Below, one piece after another: positions 42,367 to 53,121 of a stretch of DNA of 64,000 nucleotides. Numbering within the stretch: position 1 is the stretch's first letter; each line of letters starts with the position of its first letter. Under the pieces are notes generated by a model. That model saw only the letters and a list, made by a program, of their open reading frames with translations. It did no database searches and was not told the origin of the DNA. The stretch lies in assembly GCA_026003355.1 (NCBI GenBank), contig BPHC01000001.1, positions 124,001 to 188,000 on the forward strand, in the 5' to 3' direction. A program made the translations under genes and the position numbers. The DNA comes from Cyclobacteriaceae bacterium. Its GTDB lineage: Bacteria; Bacteroidota; Bacteroidia; Cytophagales; Cyclobacteriaceae.

Positions 42367-43167
42367 TTATCGCAAGGATGGTACTTTCCAGCAGGAGAGG
42401 CACAAATTTCTTTCCAGGTGTTCTTCCTTCTCATCGGGCAGGGCGGCAAAAAAGTTAAGACCGGTAAATCGCTCCAGGCTGTCGATGGAAACGGCAAATG
42501 CCAGGGGAGATTCGCTGGATTTTTCGTTTCGCATAATAAACCCGATGCATTGCTGCTGTGAATCGGAATAAACCAGTATAGCCTTAAAGAAATATGCCGG
42601 AATGCGCACGTCCGAGGCGTTTAGTTGGGGAAGGGTATCGCTTAACACAGGGCCGGTAGTTATGTACAGTACCTGGCCGGTTTGGGCCCAAGTGCGCACC
42701 AGTGTTTCCAGCTTTTTCCATATGCCCCTGTTAAAGGCCGGAAGTTGCGGACTTATGTTACTGTAATAAAAAGATTCGCGCAGTGATTTTGCCGACCAGC
42801 CCATATCGGCTGCAGGAGCCAGGTGCCCGCGGTCGTACCCTGATCTGCGGTAATGGGCATCGGTGGCCGTAAGCCCGGGAAGGTGCGGGTCGGGGTAAAA
42901 ACGTGAGGCACGGGGCTCTGTTCCCCGTGTCTTATCGGCAGTAAGCACATAGGCAACCCAGCGGGCCTGGCGGTGTGCCGAATCGAATAAAAGCGAAAAG
43001 CCGGTGTGCTGTACCACGTGTGCGCCCTGCGGAACTTCGGGCCACTCCAGGTGCATGCCGGTTAAACCGGTTTGCCTGATGTGCAGTTGTGGTATGCAGA
43101 TTATTGTGCAGAAGAAAAGCCACACGCCTGCTCTTTGAAACGCTTTTTTATGTAGCTTCGCAATCAT
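42367..43167 (-). CDS. Secreted DNA/RNA nonspecific endonuclease
   Basis: ATG 43167 gives a 266-residue protein with an N-terminal signal/anchor (AGVWLFFCTIICIP). Longer in-frame starts run through the opposite gene and are unlikely. The family active-site motif is present as YDRGHLAPAADM (about residues 110-121), followed by the Asn-containing FYYSNISPQ. The enzyme cleaves DNA and RNA with a divalent metal, probably outside the cytoplasm for nutrient scavenging. Its ATG overlaps the ATG of the divergent gene within one CATG. Confidence 0.92.
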   Translation of the reverse strand: MIAKLHKKAFQRAGVWLFFCTIICIPQLHIRQTGLTGMHLEWPEVPQGAHVVQHTGFSLLFDSAHRQARWVAYVLTADKTRGTEPRASRFYPDPHLPGLTATDAHYRRSGYDRGHLAPAADMGWSAKSLRESFYYSNISPQLPAFNRGIWKKLETLVRTWAQTGQVLYITTGPVLSDTLPQLNASDVRIPAYFFKAILVYSDSQQQCIGFIMRNEKSSESPLAFAVSIDSLERFTGLNFFAALPDEKEEHLERNLCLSCWKVPSLR

Positions 43168-43651
43168 GGTGGTTCGCGTAGGCTGCGTTGGGCTGTGCCT
43201 GTTCATTTGCGGGCAAGTTAGTGCACAGGAAGTTCCGCTTAAAAGCGAAAACGAATTTTCGGTGCGCGTGCAAATGGAGTTCAAAAGCCGTCCGCCTGCC
43301 GATGCCGAACGCATACAGGTAACCGAAACACTGGCCGAATACCAGAAAAGAACAGCTCCCGCGCCCCTGCCGTACATATATCTCTATATTACCTTTACCA
43401 GGCTTGCGCCGGACGAAGTCAGGTATTCTGTTTCGAAAGGAGGAAAGGGCTTCATAAACCGGAAAGCTGAGGTTAACAGGGAAATAAGGCTGGACATTGG
43501 CTTTACCGATGACATTAAAGACCGTACCACCGAACCAGAATATGTGATTACCCTGCTTTCGGAAAACAAAAAGCCGGTAAGCCGCATTGTGATCTACTTT
43601 TCCGAATCGGGCGATTATTTGGTCAATGGGGTAAAGCGGGGAAGGATCTGA
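43166..43651 (+). CDS. Small secreted protein of unknown function
   Basis: The 161 residues begin with a signal peptide (VGLCLFICGQVSAQ). The mature part is a single charged beta-rich domain with the strand pairs PYIYLYITFTRLAPDEVRYSV and PEYVITLLSENKKPVSRIVIY. I do not recognise the family. The start codon overlaps that of the divergent nuclease by two bases. Confidence 0.65.
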   Translation: MVVRVGCVGLCLFICGQVSAQEVPLKSENEFSVRVQMEFKSRPPADAERIQVTETLAEYQKRTAPAPLPYIYLYITFTRLAPDEVRYSVSKGGKGFINRKAEVNREIRLDIGFTDDIKDRTTEPEYVITLLSENKKPVSRIVIYFSESGDYLVNGVKRGRI

Positions 43652-43756
43652 TTATTTTTCGCTACCTCCATTTATCCGTTTTCAAAAGCTTTGGTGTAAA
43701 GGCCGCTGAAGATTATGACGCATATTTTGTTTATTGCACAGTAAACATACGCTGAT

Positions 43757-46270
43757 ATGCGCCTTATTGCCCTGTTGCTTGCCCTTTCTGTTGCAGGCCA
43801 TGCACAGTACCGGCAGCCCCACGCAGCTGCCATTAGCCAGAAGCTAAAAAAGCTGAACTTCCTGGGTTCAGTGCTTTATGTGGCAGCGCATCCCGATGAC
43901 GAAAACACGCGCGTAATAGCTTACCTGGCCAACGAGCGCCTGGCCACCACGGCCTACCTTTCCATGACCCGCGGAGATGGCGGCCAGAATCTTATAGGTC
44001 CTGAAATAAGAGATGAGTTGGGATTAATCCGCACGCAGGAGTTGCTGGCAGCCCGCAGAATTGATGGCGGGCTTCAGTTTTTTACCCGCGCCAACGACTT
44101 TGGTTTTTCGAAAAACGTTAATGAAACACTGTCTGTCTGGGGCAAAGACGTTGTTTTAAGTGATGTGGTGCGGGTAATAAGGCAATTTCAACCCGATGTG
44201 ATTATTAACCGATTTCCGCCTGACGAACGGGCCGGGCATGGACACCATACCGCATCGGCTGTGCTGTCGCTTGAGGCTTTTAATTTGGCAGCCCGGCCCT
44301 CGGCCTTTAAAGAGCTGGCTCATCTAAAACCCTGGCAGCCGGCACGCATTTATCTGAACACAGGCAGGTTTTTCAGCAATACGGTTGATGAAAACACACC
44401 GGGCGTAACCGTATTAAATGTAGGTGGGTATAATACCCTGTTAGGAAAAAGCTATTCCGAAATTGCTGCCGAAAGCCGGAGCCAGCACAAAAGCCAGGGT
44501 TTTGGATCTTCGGGCCGGCGGGGCAACGCCAACGAGTTTTTTGAGCTGGCCGGAGGCAAGCCCGCCCACCACGACATCTTTGATGGAATAAACACTACAT
44601 GGACCCGCCTGAAAGGCGGAGAAATGGTTATACCTCTGGTGGAAAAGGCCATAAAAGATTTTAATCCCGAAAAGCCCCACGAAATAATACCGCAGTTGCT
44701 GCTTGTGCGCAAAGCCATTCAGGGCGTTGAAGAAAGCGTGTGGAAGCACCGCAAGCTGGAAGAGGTTAACCAGCTTATACGCGATTGCCTCGGGTTGTTT
44801 GCGGAGGTAACAGCCGGACGTTTCTGGGTGTCGCCCGGTGATCGTGTTAATTTCTCATTTGAGGTTATTAATCGTTCTCCCGCAAACGTGGTTCTTTTAA
44901 GCCTTCAGGGAAGGGGCGTAGCGCTGGACACCGTACTGAAGAAAAAGCTTGACTTTAACGAAGGGCTTATATTCAGGGCAGACAAAACAATTTCCAGAGA
45001 AGAGTTTTCAGACCCATACTGGCTGCGCGAACCGCACGGCACAGGAATTTTTACCGTGAACGATGAGAGCCTGATTGGCAAGCCCGAAAACGATCCGGCA
45101 CTGCAAGTTACCGCCACTTTCGATGTGATGGGTGAACCGCTTGAGTTAACCTTGCCGGTTGTTTTCAAATGGACCGATCCCGTAAGGGGAGAGCTGTATC
45201 GTCCGGTGGAGGTAACACCCCCTGTATTTGTAAACCTTCAGCAGGGTGCTATGGTCTTCCCGTCTGACCAGCCCGTGGAGGTACCCGTAACTCTAAAGCC
45301 GGTGAGGCCCGAAAGGCAGCGCGGAACACTGCGCCTGGAGGTTCCGGAAGGGTGGCGATGCGAACCCGAAGCACATCATTATGAGCTGGCTGTGCAGGAA
45401 GAACAGGTAAAAGTTTTCCGGTTGTTTCCGCCGGCTTACCCTTCGACCGGCAGGATAACGGCTGTGGCACAGGCGGATGACCAAAAATTTTTCAGGTCGG
45501 TAAAGACCATTTCTTACGACCACATACCAGTGCAAACCCTTATGCCGCCCGCACAACTTAATGTAGCGAGAATCGATCTTAAAAAAGAAGGCAACCGGAT
45601 AGGCTACATCCGCGGGGCAGGTGACGATATACCGGCCGCCCTCCGGAATATGGGCTACGAAGTCTGGGAGATGCGGGATGATGAAGTTACAACCGATAAC
45701 CTGCGGATGCTCGATGCGGTTGTGGTGGGCGTTCGTGCCGTTAACACCAACGATCGCATTGGCATTTTAATGAAAGCACTTTTGCAATATGTGCAGGAGG
45801 GGGGCACACTGGTAATGCAGTACAACACTACCGCACGGCTGGAAAGCAGTGCCTTCGCGCCCTATCCGTTAACCTTAAGCCGTACGCGCGTAACCGAGGA
45901 AGATGCAGAGGTGCGGTTTCTGCTGCCCGATCATCCGGTACTCAACCATCCAAATAAAATTACTGCAGCCGATTTTTCCGGTTGGGTACAGGAACGCGGT
46001 CTGTATTTTCCCGGCACATGGGACAGCGCCTACGATGCCGTGCTGTCCATGAACGACACCGGTGAACCTCCGGCCAACGGAAGCCTGCTGGTGGCCCGCT
46101 ATGGAAAGGGCTGGTTTGTATATACCGGCTTATCTTTTTTCCGGCAGTTGCCCGAAGGCGTGCCCGGCGCATACCGGTTGTTTGCCAACCTTGTTTCTTT
46201 ACGCAGCACGAATAACAATACCGTTCCGGAGGTAAACCGGAATAAAAAATCCGGCCGAAGGCGCAATTAA
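43757..46270 (+). CDS. PIG-L (LmbE) family deacetylase-like protein
   Basis: A signal peptide (SVAGHAQ) precedes a PIG-L domain with the zinc motif AHPDDEN (about 44-50) and the second histidine cluster AGHGHHTAS (about 160). The remaining 500 residues form NEW3-like beta sandwiches and a C-terminal flavodoxin/ThuA-like fold (IGYIRGAGDDIPAALRNMGYEV). This long domain layout is typical of periplasmic Bacteroidota PIG-L proteins acting on N-acetylated sugars. The substrate is unknown. A small peptide gene and a symporter follow, so the product may be imported. Confidence 0.9.
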   Translation: MRLIALLLALSVAGHAQYRQPHAAAISQKLKKLNFLGSVLYVAAHPDDENTRVIAYLANERLATTAYLSMTRGDGGQNLIGPEIRDELGLIRTQELLAARRIDGGLQFFTRANDFGFSKNVNETLSVWGKDVVLSDVVRVIRQFQPDVIINRFPPDERAGHGHHTASAVLSLEAFNLAARPSAFKELAHLKPWQPARIYLNTGRFFSNTVDENTPGVTVLNVGGYNTLLGKSYSEIAAESRSQHKSQGFGSSGRRGNANEFFELAGGKPAHHDIFDGINTTWTRLKGGEMVIPLVEKAIKDFNPEKPHEIIPQLLLVRKAIQGVEESVWKHRKLEEVNQLIRDCLGLFAEVTAGRFWVSPGDRVNFSFEVINRSPANVVLLSLQGRGVALDTVLKKKLDFNEGLIFRADKTISREEFSDPYWLREPHGTGIFTVNDESLIGKPENDPALQVTATFDVMGEPLELTLPVVFKWTDPVRGELYRPVEVTPPVFVNLQQGAMVFPSDQPVEVPVTLKPVRPERQRGTLRLEVPEGWRCEPEAHHYELAVQEEQVKVFRLFPPAYPSTGRITAVAQADDQKFFRSVKTISYDHIPVQTLMPPAQLNVARIDLKKEGNRIGYIRGAGDDIPAALRNMGYEVWEMRDDEVTTDNLRMLDAVVVGVRAVNTNDRIGILMKALLQYVQEGGTLVMQYNTTARLESSAFAPYPLTLSRTRVTEEDAEVRFLLPDHPVLNHPNKITAADFSGWVQERGLYFPGTWDSAYDAVLSMNDTGEPPANGSLLVARYGKGWFVYTGLSFFRQLPEGVPGAYRLFANLVSLRSTNNNTVPEVNRNKKSGRRRN

Positions 46271-46272
46271 AT

Positions 46273-46413
46273 ATGCTGGGACCCGGCCATACCTCGCCTG
46301 CTGACCACCGCCCACCCGTTTTTTCAAACTGGCGCGGATGGTATTTGCTGCTGCTTGTCTGGCTTGCTGCGCAGCTCATGTTTTATTATTTTCTTACTTC
46401 CCTGTTCGCATGA
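46273..46413 (+). CDS. 46-residue single-pass membrane peptide, possible symporter subunit
   Basis: Starting two bases after the PIG-L stop, this short frame encodes a polar N-terminus (ends SNWRGWY) and one membrane helix (LLLLVWLAAQLMFYYFLTSLF). Its stop overlaps the symporter ATG (46410) in an ATGA, so it is translationally coupled to it. Small single- or double-helix partners encoded just before SSS symporters are known, but I cannot assign this one to a named family. Confidence 0.6.
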   Translation: MLGPGHTSPADHRPPVFSNWRGWYLLLLVWLAAQLMFYYFLTSLFA

Positions 46414-48183
46414 CAACCATCGATTGGCTGGTACTGTTTGCTGCGCTTGTCGCCATTGTGGTGTATGGCGTTGTTAAAACCAGAGGCAGCCATAACATGG
46501 AAACCTACCTGCGCGGAGACAATACCCTGAAGTGGTGGATGATTGGCATTAGCATTATGGCCACCCAGGCCAGTGCCATTACTTTTTTGAGCACGCCTGG
46601 CCAGGCCATTGAAGACGGCATGCGTTTTATACAGTTTTATTTCGGGCTGCCGCTGGCCATGATCATCATATCGGCTGTGTTTGTTCCGGTTTACTACCGG
46701 TTAAATGTGCTTACTGCCTATGAATTTCTTGAACAGCGATTCGATTTGAAAACCCGGGCCTTCACGGCCATTTTGTTTTTGCTGCTCAGAGGTCTTTCGG
46801 CAGGCATTACCATTTTTGCACCCTCGCTGGTGCTGGCTACCGTATTGCACTGGCGGGTCGAGGTTGCCACAGTGCTCATTGGTTTGCTGGTGATGATCTA
46901 CAGTGTTTCGGGAGGATCGAAGGCGGTAAGCCTCACGCAGCGCCTTCAACTTTCCATAGTGATGGGGGGCATGCTGCTGGCGGGTGCTATGGCTTACACC
47001 ATGTTACCTGAAAACCTTGATTTTGCTGAAACGATACAACTGGCCGGTTATTTGGGCAAACTTAACCTGATTAACATTTTGCCAGCCGATGCGGCACAGC
47101 ATCTGCCAGCAGGGGTAAACTCGGTTAATGAGCTTTCGCTGCTGCAAAAGATTGATTTGATTCTCGAAGATCGCTTCAATATATGGAGCGGAATGATTGC
47201 CAGTGTCTTCCTTTTTTTATCCTATTTCGGCACCGACCAGTCGCAGGTAGGACGCTACCTGGGTGGCAGAAATCTTACCGAAAGCCGGCTGGGGCTCATG
47301 TTCAACGGACTGTTGAAAATACCCATGCAGTTTGTGATATTGTTTATAGGGGTGCTGGTGTTTGTGTTTTACCTCTTTAACCAACCGCCGGTTTTTTCAT
47401 AATGAGGTTTTATATCAAAAGGCGCGCATCGCGCAACCCGATAAACTGGCGCATCTGGAAAGTAAATACGATTCACTCTTTTCGCTTAAACATGCCGAAA
47501 CACTTAAGCTGGTGCAGGCAATAGAAAACCGCGATGATAATGCCATAGCGCAGTATCGTATGCGGGTGCGCGAAATGGAGCAGGCCGAAAAGGCGCTGCG
47601 CGAAGAGGTGCGGTCGCTGGTGGCCATGGCGGTGCCGGGCGCCAAAACCCAGGATCGGGATTACATATTTTTGAATTTTGTTTTGCATTATCTGCCGCAC
47701 GGTGTTGTGGGGCCTGCTGCTGGCCGTTATGTTTTTGGCGGCCATGTCATCGGTCGCAGGTGAACTCAGCGCCCTGGCTTTCAACCACTTCGGTTGACGT
47801 TTACAGGAGGTTAATTGTAAAAAATGCTTCTGCCCGCCATTACCTGCGGGCTTCGCGCGCATTTTCGGTGGTCTGGACCATACTGGCTGTAGTCTTTGCC
47901 GTACTGGCCTCTTTTGCTGAGAATCTTATTCAGTTTGTTAACATCGTTGGCTCGTTGTTTTATGGAACTATACTGGGGTGTTTTTATAGTCGCTTTTTTT
48001 ATTCGGTATATAAGGGGGCACTGCGGTGTTTCTGGCTGCGGTTTTTTCTGAACTCATTGTATTGTACTGCTACTTCTATACCGATATTGCCTTTTTGCTG
48101 TACAATATTATTGGATGTGCATGTGTGGTATTAACCGGAATGGCCCTGCAGGGGCTGTTTAACCGCAGACTTTTAAAAGCCTG
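46410..48183 (+). CDS. Sodium:solute symporter (SSS family), several frame breaks
   Basis: The first 330 residues are intact and show SSS features (GDNTLKWWMIGISIMATQASAITFLSTPG, then FGTDQSQVGRYL). One extra T in a TTTTTT run near 47395 and one extra G in a GGGG near 47707 break the frame, and at least three more changes follow (near 47785, 47975 and 48020). The reconstructed tail reads HGVVGLLLAVMFLAAMSSVAGELSAL and ends LQGLFNRRLLKA. The central region between helices is unusually long and charged (Glu/Arg rich, 47450-47640). It is a sodium-driven transporter, perhaps for a sugar or amide released by the upstream deacetylase. Confidence 0.85.
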
Positions 48184-48209
48184 AAACCAAAGCACGCACC
48201 CTCAGGTTG

Positions 48210-48240
48210 AAAAAAAATAAGGCCGGCTTTGCCGGCCTTA
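48210..48240 (-). terminator. Rho-independent terminator of the DUF2911 gene
   Basis: A perfect nine-base stem (48219-48227 with 48231-48239, core GGCCGGC) and three-base loop are followed on the minus strand by a run of T (the A-run at 48211-48217). It lies about 20 bases past the DUF2911 stop. Confidence 0.9.
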
Positions 48241-48259
48241 TCCAGGGCAGTTTGGTAAA

Positions 48260-49157
48260 TTATTTTTTTCTTAGCCGGAGTTTTGGGCATATCGGCATTT
48301 ATTTTGGCAATCAGGTCTTCGTTTAATTTAATGTAGCCAAAATCGTTTGTTGGCCTTTTTGGCCAGATCAAGCGACTGCTGGGCGGTGGCCAGCGCTCCT
48401 TTGTAATCGCCCAGGGCCAGTTGTATTTTGGCTTTGGTGTGTATGTTCCAGAAAGCTTCGCGGTTGCCGTTTTCAATGCCCAGGGTTATCCATTCCAGGG
48501 CCTTTTTCAGGTCTTTACCGTGCTCGAAGTAATAATTGGCCGCTGCAATGTAGTTGGCCGGATTTACCCGCGTTCCGGCTTCAATGGCCTTCATCACCTT
48601 GCTGTCGTAGTCAGTCGTTACCCTGAACCGGATGACCGTGTTTTCCCACGCCAGCTCAATATTTGCACCGGTGTTGTCATCGGCAATATCGGTTATGCTC
48701 ATGGTAAAGGTTTGAACGGGCTCGGCCAGTTTTACGGGTTTTACCTTTAAAACGGGCAGCGTCCTTCTCCTGTTTGTAGTTGGCTACGTTGCCGCCAATA
48801 GAGGGGTCGCTGTACAGAATAACCGTCCATTCGTTGGCATCGGGGATGGTTTAAAAGCAGGTAATCGCCTTTTTTTACATCCAGGCCTTCTACTTTTACA
48901 TCGTCAGAAAAGGTAATTACCGTACCGGCATTGGCGCCTGTTCGCCACATTTGTCCGTAAGGAACCAGATAATCCGGGCCCTGGCCAAAAATCTTTCTTC
49001 CCCTCATCCTGGGCCGCGAGTACTTAATGCTTACCTCGGTAAGTCCCACTACTGTGCTTACCGACCCTGCAGGGCTTGCAGCCGGCGTTTGTATTTGCGC
49101 CTGTGCAACAAGTGCCAGGCAACTCACCAGAATAAAAATGATTGCAGTGTTTTTCAT
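48260..49157 (-). CDS. DUF2911 secreted protein, frame broken
   Basis: The signal peptide (LVSCLALVAQAQ) and the DUF2911 opening (VSIKYSRPRMRGRKIFG, VPYGQMWRTGANAGT) are intact. Breaks near 48850, 48765 and 48345 then shift the frame. The reconstructed end reads PAKKK then stop at 48260 once one A of a homopolymer is removed. The C-terminal third is TPR-like (ALATAQQSLDLAKKA). DUF2911 proteins are common in Bacteroidota and have no known function. A strong terminator follows. Confidence 0.82.
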
Positions 49158-49230
49158 AACAGGATTATTTGAGTTTATGATGATTTTTTTGCAAAATACA
49201 TCAATTTGGCAGGGAGCTGAACTTTTTTTA

Positions 49231-49818
49231 ATGAAACTGGAGCAGTCGTTTTATCAACGGACAGACGTGGTACAGATAGCGCGCGATTTGCTGGGCAAGG
49301 TGCTTGTTACCTATGTAAACGGTGCCCTTACTTCGGGCATGATAGTAGAAACCGAGGCCTATTCGTGGAAGGAGCGGGGATGCCACGCCTACGGAGGCAA
49401 ACAAACCCGACGCAATGCGGCTATGTTTCTGCCGGGCGGGCACGCCTATATTTACCTCTGCTACGGCCTGCACCACATGGTAAATGTGGTTACCAACCGG
49501 CAGGGTGTAGCCGAGGCCGTGCTGATTCGCGCCCTGCAGCCCATGCATGGCCTGGAAATTATGAAGTCCCGGAGGGCGGTACGCCATACCCGGATCCTTA
49601 CCTCCGGTCCCGGTAATCTGGCCCGGGCTATGGGTGTTGATCGTTCATTTAACGGTAAATCCCTTATGGGCAATGAAATATGGATAGCGGAGGGTGAGAA
49701 AATTTCAGCGGAAATGATAGCGGCTTCACCGCGAATTGGCATCGCTTATGCTCTGGAAGACGCTAAATTGCCCTGGCGTTTTTACATTCGCGGACATGAA
49801 TGTGTTACCAAAAAATAG
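49231..49818 (+). CDS. 3-methyladenine DNA glycosylase (AAG/MPG family)
   Basis: ATG 49231 gives 195 residues, the normal family length; a longer frame from 49027 runs over the divergent gene. Characteristic motifs are ARDLLGKVLV, GMIVETEAYSW, ARHAYGGKQTRRNAAMF-type (here CHAYGGKQTRRNAAMF), AYIYLCYGLHHMVNVVT and LTSGPGNLARAMG. The enzyme removes alkylated purines. The downstream gene starts within its last 23 bases. Confidence 0.93.
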   Translation: MKLEQSFYQRTDVVQIARDLLGKVLVTYVNGALTSGMIVETEAYSWKERGCHAYGGKQTRRNAAMFLPGGHAYIYLCYGLHHMVNVVTNRQGVAEAVLIRALQPMHGLEIMKSRRAVRHTRILTSGPGNLARAMGVDRSFNGKSLMGNEIWIAEGEKISAEMIAASPRIGIAYALEDAKLPWRFYIRGHECVTKK

Positions 49819-51365
49819 CATTTTGGGGGCGGTGCTGGGCATGCTTTTACAGGTTGCTGATGCGCAGCCAATCTCCTTTCCCTCGCTGGCATTGCTTAAT
49901 ACACCCTTTGATGAGCTGAATCCGGTAATTACGCCCGATGGCTCGCAACTGTATTTTACACGTGCCGGGCATCCTATGAACGTGGGCGGCAAGAACGACC
50001 CCGGGGCGACATCTGGGTTTCATTCAATGCCAACGGGCAGTGGTCGGCAGCCGTGCATGCAGGGCCCGTGATTAATGACCAGGCCTACAATGCCGTGATT
50101 GGATTTTCGGCCGATGGTTCCCAAATGTTTCTCACCGGGCATTACAGCCGAACGCCCTCAGCGGCGCGCACACAGGGAGTTAGCGTGAGCCGCAAAACCG
50201 ATAACGGATGGAGCAGGCCGGAAAACATCTTCATACCTTATTATCTGAACAAATCGCACCTGCAAAGCGGCTACCTTTCGCCAGATGGCAGCGTATTGGT
50301 ATATGCAGCCGAATCGTACGGAAGCCTGGGCGTGGAAGACATCTTTATTTCTGTAAAACTTCCGGATGGCTCCTGGAGCGAACCGCGCAATGCCGGCCCT
50401 GCAGTTAATACCCGGTTTCAGGAAGTAAGCCCCTCGCTGAATGCAGATAAAACCCGGTTGTACTTTGCCACCAACGGAAGGGGAGGCCTACGGAAGTTTT
50501 GACATTTTTTATTGCGAAAGGCTCGATGAAACGTTTACCCGGTGGTCTGAGCCTGTAAACCTGGGTCCTGCAGTGAATACCGCAGGCCGGGAGTTGTACT
50601 ACAGGCTGGCACCGGGCGGGGGGAGCGGTGTTTACCTCTACACAGGACAGCAACGGCTATGGCGACATCAGGTATTATGGTAACTCACCCGACTCACTTC
50701 CTCCGGCCGATACCGTTATCGCCTTTAAAGCCAACAGCTATCCGGCCATGTCAGGATCCCTGCGTGTGTACGGCACCGTAACCGATGCGCGAACCGGACA
50801 GGCCATAAATGCCCGCATTACCTTTACTTCAGTAGACAGGAAATGGGAAGTGCTGTCGGCACCCTCACAGGCCTATTCGCTGGTGATTCCTTCTTCGGGC
50901 AGATACACCATCGAAGTGCAGGCCAGCCGGTATTTAACCACCTATGAACAGCTGGACCTGGAAACCCCGCGAGCTTAATGATCTGGAGCTGAACTTTCGT
51001 CTTCAGCCGGTTGAGGTAGGCACCACCGTTACCCTTAAAACACGTGTTATTCAAACAGGGCACTCCGGAATTATTGCCCGAATCGTATGAAGAGCTGGAT
51101 CGCATTGCCGAATTTTTAAAGGCCAATCCGGGTGTGGAAATTGAACTGTCGGGCCATACCGACAACCGGGGCTCTTACCGGGCGCTGATGGATTTGAGTC
51201 AGAAGCGCGTGAATCAGGTAAAAGAACTATCTTGTATCGCGGGGCATATCGGAAAAGCGCATAACCGGCAAAGGCTACGGGGGCACGCGCCCGGTGGCAA
51301 GCAACGACTCGGAAGAGACCCGGCGGCTTAACCGCAGGGTAGAGTTTACCATTAAAAAAACCTAA
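49796..51365 (+). CDS. PD40/OmpA-like outer-membrane lipoprotein or anchor, frame broken
   Basis: The start is ATG 49796, inside the end of the glycosylase gene. A signal peptide (GMLLQVADAQ) is followed by WD40-like PD40 repeats (NPVITPDGSQLYFTR, SGYLSPDGSVLVYAAES), a carboxypeptidase-regulatory-like strand region, and a C-terminal OmpA domain (LSGHTDNRGSYRALMDLSQKRV). Breaks near 50005, 50487, 50625, 50975, 51040 and 51230 split it. OmpA domains bind peptidoglycan, and this PD40-OmpA layout resembles PorE-type and related T9SS-associated proteins. PorE identity is possible but unproven. The stop overlaps that of the convergent ggt gene. Confidence 0.82.
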
Positions 51366-53063
51366 AATCCCACAGCGGTATCCATCGCCTCGGGGGGTCG
51401 GCACCGCCTTCGAGGGGTGCCATCCGGGCGCACCAGTATGGCATCAACCCGCCCTATGGTGCGTCTGGTTCTGAACACGTGTCCCATTTGCACCAGCTTC
51501 AGGCTGTCTTTTTCTGAAAAAGCCCCTTGTTCATTTACCACAACATCAGGCATCCACTGGCTGTGAAACCGTTTGGCGGTTACGGCCTCCTGCATGGTCA
51601 TGCCGTGTTCAATCACGTTCAGAATGGTTTGGTAAACCGAGGTGATGATGGTGGGTACCCCCCGGAGTACCGACCACCATAAACAGCTTTCCGTCTTTTT
51701 CAACAAGTTGGTGGGTGTCATGGAGCTGAGCATGCGCTTTTGGGGTAGTATTTTGTTGGCTTCCCCTCCGATGGCCCCGTACATGTTGGGCACTCCGGGT
51801 TTTATACTGAAGTCGTCCATCTCGTCATTGAGTATGAACCCCGAACCGGGCCACTACCACATGCGAGCCGTAGCTGTCGTTAAGGGTTGTGGTAACCGCT
51901 ACGGCATTACCCCATGGATCCACGACCGAAAGATGTGTGGTTTTGCTCTGATTCGTATCCAGGTACGGCGCCATAAGTAATTTTCTGAACTGGGGGTGGC
52001 TCTTTCAGGATTAAAGCTGGCCATCCGCTCATAACAGTATTGCTCTGACAGTAAGTTGGTTAAAGGATATTTTAACAAAATCCGGATCACCCAGATGATG
52101 GGCCCCGTCGGCCATAGGCTCTTCGCTCGGCCTCTACCATCAGGTGGGCCGTTTTTTGCCGTGTTGTACCCCCCAGCGGGCTACCGGAAAGTCTTCGGTC
52201 ATACGCAGCAACTGGAGCAGTACCACACCACCGCTGGAGGGGGGGCGGCATGGAAATGATTTTATATTCCTTGTAATGGCCCGTAAGGGGAGCACGCCAT
52301 ACGGCCGCGTAGTTTTTCAGATCTTCGTAGGTTATCAGTCCGTTGCCGCGTTTCATTTCGGCAATCAGATCATCGGCTGTTTTGCCTTCGTAAAATCCGG
52401 CCTTTCCGTTATCGCGAATGCGCTCAAGTGTGGCGGCCAGATCGGCATGCCGAATGGTGTCGCCTTCCTGCCAGTTGTCTTTAAGCAGGTGTACGGGTAA
52501 AATAGTGTTGTATTTTTTAAAATCTTCTGCTGCATTGTTTAAACCATTGGCTTCCAGAGCCGGTAAGCGGAAAGCCTTTATAGGCCAGTTCAATAGCAGG
52601 TTGTACCAGCTCGGGCCAGGGCAGTTTTCCGTATTTTTTATGAGCCTCCGCCAGGCCGGCCACTGTGCCGGGCACTCCTGCCGAAAGGTGCCCCCGTGCG
52701 CTGAGGGCGGGGCATCGGATTGCCGTTTTTCGTCCAGATACATGTTGGGGGTGGGCCGCAGCTGGAGCTTTTTCGCGGTAGTCAAGCGCACCGGTCGAAC
52801 CATCGGCCATACGCACCACCATAAAAACCGCCACCCCCAATGTTGCCGGCAGCGGGATATACCACGGCCAGCGCAAACTGGGTGGCAATGGCGGCATCAA
52901 TGGCGTTACCCCCCTTTCGCATGATGTCAGCGCCCAATCCGCGAGGCCAGCGGAAGTGCGCAGATACCACCATAGCCGAATCAGCCAGAAATCCCGTTAG
53001 GTGTTCTTTTTTACCGGTACATCCGGCCAGAATTACAGAAAGCAGAAATAGCTGGCGTCTCAT
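51362..53063 (-). CDS. ggt: Gamma-glutamyltransferase, lipoprotein type, frame broken
   Basis: The N-terminus has a lipobox (SVILAGC) and the conserved GGNAIDAAIATQFALAVVYP. The next fragments give VRMADGSTGALDYREKAP, GVPGTVAGLAEAHKKYGKLPW and YEDLKNYAAVWRAPLTGHYKEY, all typical of the large subunit. The small-subunit catalytic region near 51850-51990 (SVVDPWGNAV-type segment on this strand) is scrambled by several breaks. The tail reads IGRVDAILVRPDGT. The enzyme hydrolyses glutathione in the periplasm. At least seven frame changes are present, so the sequence cannot be translated as given. Confidence 0.82.
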
Positions 53064-53121
53064 CAGTATTTGGGGTTGCAGATATGCGGCTAAAAATATT
53101 AATTAATGCCAATAAATTGCT

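Noticed and set aside
43720-43730. Promoter TATTTTG before the PIG-L gene
   Set aside because: It is one base short of TAnnTTTG and has no TTTG at the right distance.
49027-49230. Longer start of the DNA glycosylase
   Set aside because: The extension is antisense to the DUF2911 signal region, and the family begins at about 49231.
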